Assembly (NCBI GenBank): GCA_002437305.1
Contig: DJOW01000007.1
Coordinates: 1-13,558 of the forward strand
DNA: 13,558 nt
DNA from: Bacteroidales bacterium UBA6428
GTDB taxonomy: Bacteria; Bacteroidota; Bacteroidia; Bacteroidales; UBA932
Direction: 5' to 3'
Of this stretch, positions 6,492 through 12,606 are shown piece by piece; positions within the stretch are counted from its first letter, which is position 1; each line of letters begins with the position of its first letter. The notes under the pieces were generated by a model, which worked only from the letters and a program-made list of their open reading frames with translations, was not told the origin of the DNA and did no database searches. Both the position numbers and the translations under genes were made by a program.

Positions 6492-8759
6492 TTAGTATTT
6501 GAAATCAACGGTTTTACGAATATCCTCGGACGAAGCGCCGACAAGGATCTTGTAACCTCCCTTCTCTGCCACCCAGTCGTGCTTCCCGGCATCGAAATAG
6601 CTGATGGAGGCCTTATCCAAGGTGACTTTCACCTCTCCTGACTTGCCAGGCTCTAGGAATATCTTGCCGAAGCCCTTGAGTTCCTTGACAGGACGTTCTA
6701 CCGAGCTTTCAGGAGCGCCGACATAGACCTGGACGACCTCAGCGCCGGCCACAGAGCCTGTGTTCTTGACTGGAACGGTCACTGTCAGCCCCTTGTCAAT
6801 CGAACCGGATGTCTTCGGCTCGCCATATTCAAAGGTTGTGTAGCTGAGTCCGTACCCGAACGGGAAGGCCGGCTTGACGGCCTTGTGCTCGAACCAACGG
6901 TAGCCCACGAATATTCCCTCAGTGTAAGTCTCATCGTAGATGATCTTGTCTTGGATACCCATCTTGACTGCCTCCTTGCGAGGAATTCCAGGGTACTGGA
7001 TCTCGCTCTGAACAGGATAGTCGGCAAGTGTGGCGCCGATAGTGAACGGCAGTTTTCCGGAAGGAGTGACATCTCCTGAAAGCACATCGGCCAGAGAGTG
7101 GCCGGCCTCGCTTCCAAGGTACCAATCCTGAATTATTCCCGGCACTTTGCTGACCCAAGGCATAGCCACAGCGTTTCCGGAGATATTCACAACCACAAGT
7201 TTTGGATTGGCGGCGGCAAGAGCCTCGATCACAGCATCCTGGGAATACGGAAGTTCATAGGACTCCCTGTCCGAATCCTCACAATCCTGATGCTTGCTCT
7301 TGTTAAGACCTCCTATGAAGATCACATAGTCAGCATCTTTGGCAGCGGCCACTGCGTCAGCGATCAGTTTCCCGGCGGGACGGCTCTCGCTGAGGTCCTG
7401 GCCTGTTGTGACACCGTTGTACTGACCACCGATGTCACCGACATAGCCGCGCTCATAGACAATCTCCGCATCGGAGAACCTCTCCTGGATTCCCTCCAAT
7501 GGAGAGACCTCTTTCTTGACTTTCAGGGAGGAACTTCCACCTCCGACAGTCATCATCTTGACAGCATTCTCTCCGACGACAAGAATCTTCTTTGCATTCT
7601 TTATGGGAAGGATGCCGCCATCGTTCTTGAGCAGCACAATGGACTCGGCTCCGATCTTCCTCGCGGCGGCGATGTGCTCAGGGCTGACAAATGAACCGTA
7701 GGGACGATTCCTGTCCATAACGGTACGGAACATCAGCCTGAGGACTCTGCGGGCCTTGTTGTCAAGGACTTCTGTGGTATATTTTCCTTCTTTGATTCCC
7801 TTGAGGTAAGGATCGGAGAGGTAGTAGTTGGCATAAGCGTTTGAGGCCGACCAACTAAGTCCGTTGGTGAACGTCCCGAACTCCATGTCAAGACCGTTGT
7901 TCACCGCCTGATCGGTGTCGTGCGTTCCGCCCCAGTCACTGACCACAACGCCATCGAAGCCCCACTCGCCTTTGAGAATGTCATTCAGGGTGTACTGATT
8001 GTGGCAGCACCACTGGTTCTTGTAAAGGTTGTACGAACCCATTATCGCCCATGCCTTTCCCTCGGTGACGGCAGCCTTGAAGGCTGGAAGATAGATCTCG
8101 TAGAGAGTCCTGTCATCGACAGTCACGTTTGTCGTGAACCTGTTGAGTTCCTGGCTGTTGAGAGCAAAATGCTTTACGCACGCGGCCACACCGTTGCGCT
8201 GAACGCCCTGGACGTAAGGCACTACCATACGGCTTGAAAGATAAGGATCCTCGCCCATATATTCAAAACTCCTTCCGTTGAGAGGTGTTCTGCAGATGTT
8301 GACCCCCGGTCCCAGCAGCACATCCTTCTTGCGGTAGCGCGCCTCCTCACCGATGCTCTTTCCGTAAAGGGCCGACATCTCCGTGTTCCAAGTTGCCGCC
8401 AATGCTGTCAAAGCCGGGAAAGCCGTGCAGGAATCGTTTGTCCATCCGGCCTGGCTCCACTTGTCCCACAACACCTCAGGACGGATTCCATGAGGGCCGT
8501 CGGTCATCCAGATCTCCGGGATGCCAAGCCTAGGCACACCTGCCGAACTGAACTTGGACTGGGCGTGCAGGATCGCCACCTTTTCCTCCGTGGTCATCCT
8601 TGACAGAGCATCCTCCACCCTCTCATCGATCGTGCGTGAATCATCAAGAAAGACAGGCCCGCCTGTCTCGGCGGCCTGTCTTCCGACACCTTTCCGCTGA
8701 CCGCACGCGGCGACAATGCCCGCCGCGGCTATCAGACTTAAAATCAGCTTCAATTTCAT
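6492..8759 (-). CDS. GH3 beta-glucosidase, lipoprotein
   Basis: A 755-residue glycoside hydrolase family 3 enzyme. The N-terminus has a lipoprotein signal with lipobox VAAC (Cys19), so it is probably lipid-anchored and faces the periplasm or cell surface. The TIM-barrel domain contains WMTDGPHGIR (84-93), NGRSFEYMGEDPYLSS (161-176), CVKHFALNS (194-202) and the nucleophile motif VVVSDWGG, with Asp275 as the predicted nucleophile. The second alpha/beta domain (about 370-610) includes a QDCEDSDRESYELP segment in the region that normally supplies the acid/base residue. A fibronectin-III-like C-terminal domain (about 660-750) begins around FPFGYGLSYTTFEYG. The overall order matches thermostable beta-glucosidase B-type enzymes. 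It should release terminal beta-linked glucose or related sugars from plant or host glycans. Its ATG starts only 5 nt after the hpf stop, and no SusC/SusD pair is adjacent. Confidence 0.93.
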   Translation of the reverse strand: MKLKLILSLIAAAGIVAACGQRKGVGRQAAETGGPVFLDDSRTIDERVEDALSRMTTEEKVAILHAQSKFSSAGVPRLGIPEIWMTDGPHGIRPEVLWDKWSQAGWTNDSCTAFPALTALAATWNTEMSALYGKSIGEEARYRKKDVLLGPGVNICRTPLNGRSFEYMGEDPYLSSRMVVPYVQGVQRNGVAACVKHFALNSQELNRFTTNVTVDDRTLYEIYLPAFKAAVTEGKAWAIMGSYNLYKNQWCCHNQYTLNDILKGEWGFDGVVVSDWGGTHDTDQAVNNGLDMEFGTFTNGLSWSASNAYANYYLSDPYLKGIKEGKYTTEVLDNKARRVLRLMFRTVMDRNRPYGSFVSPEHIAAARKIGAESIVLLKNDGGILPIKNAKKILVVGENAVKMMTVGGGSSSLKVKKEVSPLEGIQERFSDAEIVYERGYVGDIGGQYNGVTTGQDLSESRPAGKLIADAVAAAKDADYVIFIGGLNKSKHQDCEDSDRESYELPYSQDAVIEALAAANPKLVVVNISGNAVAMPWVSKVPGIIQDWYLGSEAGHSLADVLSGDVTPSGKLPFTIGATLADYPVQSEIQYPGIPRKEAVKMGIQDKIIYDETYTEGIFVGYRWFEHKAVKPAFPFGYGLSYTTFEYGEPKTSGSIDKGLTVTVPVKNTGSVAGAEVVQVYVGAPESSVERPVKELKGFGKIFLEPGKSGEVKVTLDKASISYFDAGKHDWVAEKGGYKILVGASSEDIRKTVDFKY

Positions 8760-8764
8760 AATTA

Positions 8765-9058
8765 TTATGCGTCGAATTTCTTTTCTTTTGTCCTTATGAT
8801 CTTCTCTTTCATCAGATCAACAGCCGCGCTGACGGCATCCTCGAACGAAGTAAAGTTCCTTTCAATGACAAGATCCTGACCGTAAGCCCTGGTCTGGATC
8901 CTGACATTCTTGTTGTCAGGCTCTTTGAGCAAAGATAAAGTCACATCAACTCCATCAAGATGGTCACTGAACCGTGAAAGTCTCGAGACCTTCTTCTCAA
9001 CATAGTCGAGCAATTTCTGATCCGCGTTGAACTTCAGGGATTTTACTCTAATCTCCAT
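8765..9058 (-). CDS. hpf: Ribosome hibernation promoting factor (short HPF/RaiA family)
   Basis: A 97-residue short HPF/RaiA family protein. It starts MEIRVKSLKFNADQKLLDYVEKKV, with DVTLSLLKEPDNKNVRIQT as the central strands and DAVSAAVDLMKEKIIRTKEKK as the second helix and basic tail. These are the features of the single-domain form that binds the decoding centre and promotes inactive 100S ribosomes during slow growth. The ATG at 9056-9058 is preferred over an ATG 39 nt upstream. It fits the family N-terminus and has a strong Shine-Dalgarno sequence (GGAGG at 9064-9068, 5 nt before the ATG), which is unusual in this phylum. The start lies inside the end of the recombinase gene (11-nt overlap), suggesting re-initiation or coupling. 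Confidence 0.9.
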   Translation of the reverse strand: MEIRVKSLKFNADQKLLDYVEKKVSRLSRFSDHLDGVDVTLSLLKEPDNKNVRIQTRAYGQDLVIERNFTSFEDAVSAAVDLMKEKIIRTKEKKFDA

Positions 9059-10022
9059 TTTTACCTCCGCTTTTTGCCCTTGGGTGGGCGTTAACATAAA
9101 CTTTTTTCAGTTTCTCGATGGTGTTATGCGTATAGACCTGCGTCGCAGCGAGCGAGGAGTGACCCAGAAGCTCCTTGATCGAATTGAGATCCGCCCCCTC
9201 GTCCAAGAGTTCCGTGGCCAAGGAATGTCTCAACACGTGCGGAGACTTTCTCCCGGTGATGCTTCCGATCCGCCCAAGCGCCCGTTTCACAGCCCTGTCT
9301 ATGAAAACCGGATAAAGTTTCAGACCCTTGCCGGTAACCGCCAGAGGCTCTTCTGCAGACCTTACGCGACCTACCATCGTTTCAACCGCTTGTAAATATA
9401 ATGAAATTTCCTTACATAGCGAAGGAACAAGCGGAATTTCTCTCACTTTGTCTCCTTTTCCCCTCACGGTCATCGTCCGCCGCGAAAAATCCACATCACC
9501 GATCCGGAGTCCGATCAATTCGGCCCGGCGCATCCCTGTACTGAAAAGCATCGACACAATCAGCCGCTCCAGCCTTCTTGAATATGCCGCCTCGGAGGCT
9601 TTGTCCGTCCCCTTGATGAGTGACAGATTCTCATCGGACGCATCACAGTCCGTCCCGGCGAAATAATCATTCATCGATTCCTCCCTGTAGAACTCAGGGA
9701 GCCTTTTCTCCATCTTAGGCTTTGCCACGGTCCTGACCGGGTTTGCAGCCAGCCTTTTCTCCTTCATCAGGAACCGGCAGAACCCGGAAAGCACTGACAG
9801 ATGCAGTCTGACCGTCCTCGGACCATCACCTTTCTTTTCCATAAGAAACACTTCGTAGCTCCTGATGGCCTGACGATTGAGCGACTCAAGCAGTGCCCCG
9901 TCAGTCTTCGCCTCCGAGAAATCGGCAAAATCCCTCAGCGCATCCGAATATATCGCCTGAGTCCTAGGCGAATACCTCCGGATGTCCCTGATGTAGGAAA
10001 TATAACTTTCTATCAAACCCAT
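9048..10022 (-). CDS. xerC: Tyrosine recombinase, XerC/XerD type
   Basis: A 324-residue tyrosine recombinase with the two-domain layout of XerC/XerD. The N-terminal SAM-like DNA-binding domain covers about 1-95 (YIRDIRRYSPRTQAIYSDAL, then LSVLSGFCRFLMKEKR). All catalytic residues are visible: Arg165 in TGMRRAELIGL, Lys189 in VRGKGDKVREIPL, His262 and Arg265 in PHVLRHSLAT, His288 in LLGHSS, and the nucleophile Tyr297 in AATQVYTH. The start chosen gives the family's usual N-terminus; extending it a further 46 codons upstream would overlap the preceding gene and add non-conserved sequence. Its place directly before hpf recalls the xerC-hpf order of Bacteroidales, which supports a chromosomal housekeeping enzyme rather than a phage or transposon integrase. 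XerC versus XerD cannot be decided here. Confidence 0.85.
   Translation of the reverse strand: MGLIESYISYIRDIRRYSPRTQAIYSDALRDFADFSEAKTDGALLESLNRQAIRSYEVFLMEKKGDGPRTVRLHLSVLSGFCRFLMKEKRLAANPVRTVAKPKMEKRLPEFYREESMNDYFAGTDCDASDENLSLIKGTDKASEAAYSRRLERLIVSMLFSTGMRRAELIGLRIGDVDFSRRTMTVRGKGDKVREIPLVPSLCKEISLYLQAVETMVGRVRSAEEPLAVTGKGLKLYPVFIDRAVKRALGRIGSITGRKSPHVLRHSLATELLDEGADLNSIKELLGHSSLAATQVYTHNTIEKLKKVYVNAHPRAKSGGKNGD
9063..9068 (-). promoter_or_regulatory. Strong Shine-Dalgarno before hpf
   Basis: Reading the minus strand, GGAGGT then four A residues precede the hpf ATG. The site lies inside the last codons of the recombinase gene. Bacteroidota genes usually lack strong Shine-Dalgarno sequences, so this one both decides the hpf start and suggests efficient independent initiation within a polycistronic message. 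Confidence 0.6.
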
Positions 10023-10102
10023 AACATAAAAGTGCCTATACTTGATGGCATTCTGTACTTTTTCACGCCATGTGACACTCTCTTTAAACCTTGTCGGCCA
10101 GA

Positions 10103-10747
10103 TCACCCAACCTTTATTCCTGACACCGTGGCCAGTCTCTCGACCGGCTTGTTGCACCACTGGGCGATGACTCCGACAAGGAGGGCCGCTGCAAGGGTTC
10201 CCTCGCGGACACCATGGATTCCTCCGAGCCAGATGAGCGAGGCGACGCAGGCTATTGCCACGAGCGAGACATCCACAGCGACTTTCGTGATGTCGAAACG
10301 GGTCTTGAAAGCCTTGCAGATCGCCAGGACAAGCCCTTCACCGGCAAGTGTGACCACTCCGGCGACGACCTCGAAACTGACCCCAATTCCGACCAGAACA
10401 ATGCCCACAAGACACCAAACTACCTGCATCAGGTAGTTCGGGCAAGGCACATCCGCGATGCAACAACAGGCAAAGTCCGTCATGTACCCGAACACAAACG
10501 CCACCGGCAGCTGCATCAGCTGAACCCAGTCGTAGTCCTTCCTCAAAAGCGCCATCTGAATCAGAATGAATATGCAGTGCATCACGATCGTAGCCTCCCC
10601 TACAGTAAGAGGACACAGCATGCTCGCCACATACGGCGGGCACGAGATCGGCGAAGTCCCCAGATCAGCCAGAATAGAAAAAGCCACCCCGAACGCCACT
10701 ATCAGCAGCCCGACGCACAGCATCACATATCTCTTGAGTATATCCAT
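10103..10747 (-). CDS. YczE/YyaS/YitT-like integral membrane protein
   Basis: A 214-residue hydrophobic protein with about five or six membrane segments (about 8-30, 46-66, 77-95, 104-130, 150-172 and 178-198). It opens with KRYVMLCVGLLIVAFGVAFSILADLGTSPISCPPYV. The combination of a first helix ending in 'LGTSP' and a later GVSFEVVAGVVTLAGEGLVLAI segment is typical of the YczE/YyaS-like family of small membrane proteins. Their function is not established. An unusual FACCCIADVPC stretch places a run of cysteines between helices. The gene precedes xerC by 80 nt and may be first in the minus-strand run. Confidence 0.8.
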   Translation of the reverse strand: MDILKRYVMLCVGLLIVAFGVAFSILADLGTSPISCPPYVASMLCPLTVGEATIVMHCIFILIQMALLRKDYDWVQLMQLPVAFVFGYMTDFACCCIADVPCPNYLMQVVWCLVGIVLVGIGVSFEVVAGVVTLAGEGLVLAICKAFKTRFDITKVAVDVSLVAIACVASLIWLGGIHGVREGTLAAALLVGVIAQWCNKPVERLATVSGIKVG

Positions 10748-10824
10748 AAAAACAAAGGTTACAAATCAGCGGAGCGGATCCGCATCTTCCGCATCATCAG
10801 ATAAAACAATTGAATAACATTAGC

Positions 10825-11172
10825 TCAGAGCACAGCCGCAACGATTTTACGAACAGAAGAAAGTTTTTCAAGAAAGGATTTATCCCGTTTTGCCGTCTGC
10901 ATATCATATTCGGCCTGAAGTCCGAGGAGAATGTGAGCAGGAATGCCAAGAGCTGCCTCGCAAAGAAGAGCGAACTTGGTGTTCACGGCTCGCTTACCGT
11001 TCACGATGTCATTCAGGACAGTATACGCCACTCCCATATCCGCCGCCAACTGCTTTTGTGACAGCTTGCGGTACTCGATTTCCTCTTTCAGCAACTCTCC
11101 AGGATGAGTCGGCACATACGGATCAAGGTTATTGGCCACCATATCCGGATATTTGGAATTCAAGTCTAACAT
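10825..11172 (-). CDS. higA: HigA-type antitoxin, XRE-family HTH protein
   Basis: A 115-residue DNA-binding antitoxin. Its core is PTHPGELLKEEIEYRKLSQK (21-40) followed by a helix-turn-helix (QLAADMGVAYTVLNDIVNGK, 41-60) and AVNTKFALLCEAALGIPAHILLGLQAEYD. The 'HPGE.L.EE' entry and the LGI...LL ending mark the HigA group. It would neutralise the neighbouring toxin and repress the shared promoter. The ATG at 11170-11172 is chosen over a TTG two codons earlier. It follows the toxin gene by 12 nt, in the toxin-first order usual for higBA. The C-terminal tail after about residue 90 is basic and variable. Confidence 0.85.
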   Translation of the reverse strand: MLDLNSKYPDMVANNLDPYVPTHPGELLKEEIEYRKLSQKQLAADMGVAYTVLNDIVNGKRAVNTKFALLCEAALGIPAHILLGLQAEYDMQTAKRDKSFLEKLSSVRKIVAAVL

Positions 11173-11184
11173 ATTCAAAAAAAA

Positions 11185-11496
11185 CTATTTATAATGGTTT
11201 GACAGTTCGAGAATATCACATACGGACAAGAAGGGTTCATCATCCTGATTGACAACAAATTCAATTCTGTACTGATCATTCACCCTTATTGACGAAATGC
11301 CTTTCTTGCCTCCTTGCAGAACCTCATAACGCAATGAAGGCAACCTAAACAATTCCTCCACATTTTTCGCTTGTTTCAGATAGTCTATCCTTCTCTTATA
11401 TCTATTGACTATCTCAGGCTGGAATCTATGCTTACGGTCGCATTTTCCAGTCACGTACAATTCCCGAAGGTAATCCTTATCAAAAACCACAATCAT
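11185..11496 (-). CDS. higB: HigB-type toxin (RelE superfamily)
   Basis: A 103-residue protein of the HigB/RelE toxin fold, which cleaves mRNA on the ribosome. Landmarks are MIVVFDKDYLRELYVTGK at the N-terminus, RYKRRIDYLKQAKNVEELF (33-51), LRYEVLQGGKKGISSIRVND (55-74), QYRIEFVV and a C-terminal DILELSNHYK. The basic residues around KKGISSIR and QYRI, and the terminal His-Tyr, are the usual active-site region. The ATG at 11494-11496 is preferred: an ATG 36 nt upstream would start within the promoter elements and add residues foreign to the family. All landmark motifs are intact, so the toxin is probably active. Confidence 0.85.
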   Translation of the reverse strand: MIVVFDKDYLRELYVTGKCDRKHRFQPEIVNRYKRRIDYLKQAKNVEELFRLPSLRYEVLQGGKKGISSIRVNDQYRIEFVVNQDDEPFLSVCDILELSNHYK

Positions 11497-11516
11497 TCTT
11501 CTGACCTTCTTTGCCA

Positions 11517-11548
11517 CAAAGGTAAGCAACATTATTCAAATCCGCAAA
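11517..11548 (-). promoter_or_regulatory. Bacteroidota-type promoter of higBA
   Basis: On the minus strand, TTTG (11545-11548) is followed after 20 nt by TACCTTTG (11517-11524), a perfect match to the -7 element TAnnTTTG of Bacteroidota sigma factors. The spacing fits the usual 19-21 nt. Transcription would start about 15 nt before the higB ATG. The -33 box lies inside the palindrome described next. Confidence 0.7.
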
Positions 11549-11563
11549 TTTGTGGATTTGAAT
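11534..11563. promoter_or_regulatory. Palindromic operator candidate for higBA
   Basis: A 30-bp palindrome with a single mismatched pair is centred at 11548/11549. Its half-site is attcaaatcc(g/a)caaat. It covers the -33 element of the higBA promoter and ends 38 nt before the higB ATG. Antitoxins of the HigA type bind such palindromes to repress their own operon. As RNA it would fold into a long AT-rich hairpin downstream of fur, but no T-run follows, so a terminator role is less likely. Confidence 0.65.
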
Positions 11564-11595
11564 CAAATCATTGTCTCTGACAAATTGGCTATGAC

Positions 11596-12000
11596 TCAGA
11601 CCTTGCCGAGACAGGAAGGGCAGACTCCCTTGATGAGAACCTGGCACTCTTCCTGACGGTAACCGGCTGGAAGGTCATAATCATACACAGGAGTTTCTTT
11701 CAGACAGGTGATCGAATGACATACCGTACAATAGAAATGGACGTGGGAATGATGCTCTTCCTCTGTGTTCAAGGCATATTCCACAATGGTCTTGTCTACA
11801 ACGATGCGGTGAACGATGCCTGCGTCACAAAGAGTCTGCACCGTCCTGTAGAATGTAATCCTATCATAGATTTCCCCCATTTCCTCCTTGATTTCATCCT
11901 CCTTAAGAGGGACAAGGTGATTCTGAAGGATGTTTATGACCGCAATCCGCTGGGCGCTTTTCTTAAGGCCGCTTCTTTTAAGAATATCGGTAGCATTCAT
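11596..12000 (-). CDS. Fur-family metal-responsive repressor
   Basis: A 134-residue Fur-superfamily protein. The N-terminal winged-helix region includes LKKSAQRIAVINILQ (12-26) and the recognition helix around YDRITFYRTVQTLCDAGIVHR (45-65). The C-terminal dimerisation domain has the metal-site cluster EEHHSHVHFYC (81-91) and two CxxC zinc motifs, CTVC (91-94) and CPSC (127-130). The structural zinc site is therefore complete. Fur, Zur and PerR subtypes cannot be separated by sequence alone; the divergent TonB-dependent receptor and small His/Cys-rich protein favour an iron or zinc uptake regulator. Its promoter and a 7-1-7 palindrome lie upstream. The higBA operon follows in the same direction with its own promoter. 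Confidence 0.88.
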   Translation of the reverse strand: MNATDILKRSGLKKSAQRIAVINILQNHLVPLKEDEIKEEMGEIYDRITFYRTVQTLCDAGIVHRIVVDKTIVEYALNTEEEHHSHVHFYCTVCHSITCLKETPVYDYDLPAGYRQEECQVLIKGVCPSCLGKV

Positions 12001-12019
12001 TTAAGTTTCAAAATATTCG

Positions 12020-12051
12020 CAAATTTACAGCAAATAAATCATTTTATAAAA
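12020..12051 (-). promoter_or_regulatory. Predicted promoter of the Fur-family gene
   Basis: The minus strand reads TAAATTTG (12020-12027), a perfect TAnnTTTG -7 element. It is preceded by 20 nt and a near-match -33 element TTTT (12048-12051, one mismatch to TTTG). Transcription would begin close to the ATG at 11998-12000. Confidence 0.5.
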
Positions 12052-12069
12052 TTTCTCAATTAAATAATT

Positions 12070-12084
12070 TGCAACATTGTTGCA
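12070..12084. promoter_or_regulatory. Perfect 7-1-7 palindrome, candidate Fur-family operator
   Basis: The 15-bp sequence tgcaaca-t-tgttgca is a perfect inverted repeat with one central base. That is the same 7-1-7 layout as the binding sites known for Fur, Zur and PerR, although its bases differ from the Escherichia coli Fur box. It lies in the 121-bp region between the divergent Fur-family gene and the small exported protein gene, 38 nt before the latter's ATG. It is therefore well placed to repress the receptor side and possibly fur itself. Confidence 0.6.
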
Positions 12085-12121
12085 TTTTACATAAACAATC
12101 GCTAATTTCGCTGCCGAAAAG

Positions 12122-12448
12122 ATGAGAAAGACAAAAATCATAACCGCTTTGGTTCTCCTGCTGGCAATGATGCCGGTGAGCATCGTGAAGGTAGCACACT
12201 TCCACGAGCTTGAGGTGGCTATGGAATCTCATCAGGACATTCCGGAGCATTCGGACAGCGGGCACTGTGAGGACACCTGCCCTATCTGTCACTTCGTAGC
12301 GACTCCTTTTGTCGGCACGCCAGCACTGCGCTTGGATGTCATCTGCACTCTGATTTTCGAGGAGCCGGAAATCGAGCTGCGGACCGGAATCAGACCGGCC
12401 GAGACACTTGCGCATTCGCTTCGCGCTCCACCTGTGATCTTTTCGTGA
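12122..12448 (+). CDS. Small exported His/Cys-rich protein, putative metal binder
   Basis: I do not recognise a named family with certainty. The 108-residue product starts with a hydrophobic segment (about 4-22, TKIITALVLLLAMMPVSIV) that is a signal peptide or membrane anchor. A metal-ligand-rich segment follows: His26, His28, His37, His43, His48, Cys49, Cys53, Cys56 and His57, with the core HCEDTCPICHF. The C-terminus ends in HSLRAPPVIFS, an 'RAPP' ending reminiscent of small DUF2946-like exported proteins. The ligand density, the divergent Fur-family gene, the operator-like palindrome upstream and the TonB-dependent receptor 158 nt downstream suggest a periplasmic or surface metal-binding role. 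This is inference. The coding sequence is well formed, with a start close to the predicted operator. Confidence 0.7.
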   Translation: MRKTKIITALVLLLAMMPVSIVKVAHFHELEVAMESHQDIPEHSDSGHCEDTCPICHFVATPFVGTPALRLDVICTLIFEEPEIELRTGIRPAETLAHSLRAPPVIFS

Positions 12449-12506
12449 ATCCGCCTTGGCTTGTCTGCCAGGAGTGAGTGACATATCCAAGCTATTCTTA
12501 GGAATT

Positions 12507-12535
12507 ACTAAAGTCAAACAAATTTTGGCTTTAGT
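12507..12535 (+). other. 12-bp hairpin between the small His/Cys gene and the receptor gene
   Basis: actaaagtcaaa (12507-12518) pairs with ttttggctttagt-side bases (12524-12535) over 12 bp with one G-U pair and a 5-nt loop. It lies 58 nt after the stop of the small exported protein gene and 71 nt before the receptor ATG. The following bases (gttctatacccc) are not a T-run, so a classical terminator is doubtful. An mRNA-stability element, attenuator or protein-binding dyad are alternatives. Confidence 0.4.
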
Positions 12536-12606
12536 GTTCTATACCCCAATAATCATCAGGCAATAGCCCTAAGAAATAGACAATCAGAACAATAGAAAAG
12601 ATCAAG

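Noticed and set aside
8760..9047. tRNA genes expected near xerC-hpf
   Set aside because: I looked for tRNA genes that often follow hpf in Bacteroidales; the sequence is hpf coding followed directly by GH3 coding, with no room and no cloverleaf.
10023..10160. Upstream extension of the recombinase by 46 codons
   Set aside because: It would overlap the end of the membrane protein gene and adds residues outside the XerC/XerD fold; the ATG at 10020-10022 gives the family's normal N-terminus.
10769..10791. gcgga...tccgc nested palindrome between higA and the YczE-like gene
   Set aside because: Short 5-bp arms around a 10-bp palindrome with no T-run and no promoter relation; too weak to call as a terminator or operator.
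11534..11563. Rho-independent terminator for the Fur-family gene
   Set aside because: The stem is AT-rich and no T-run follows in the direction of fur transcription. Overlap with a good -33 element makes an operator the better reading.
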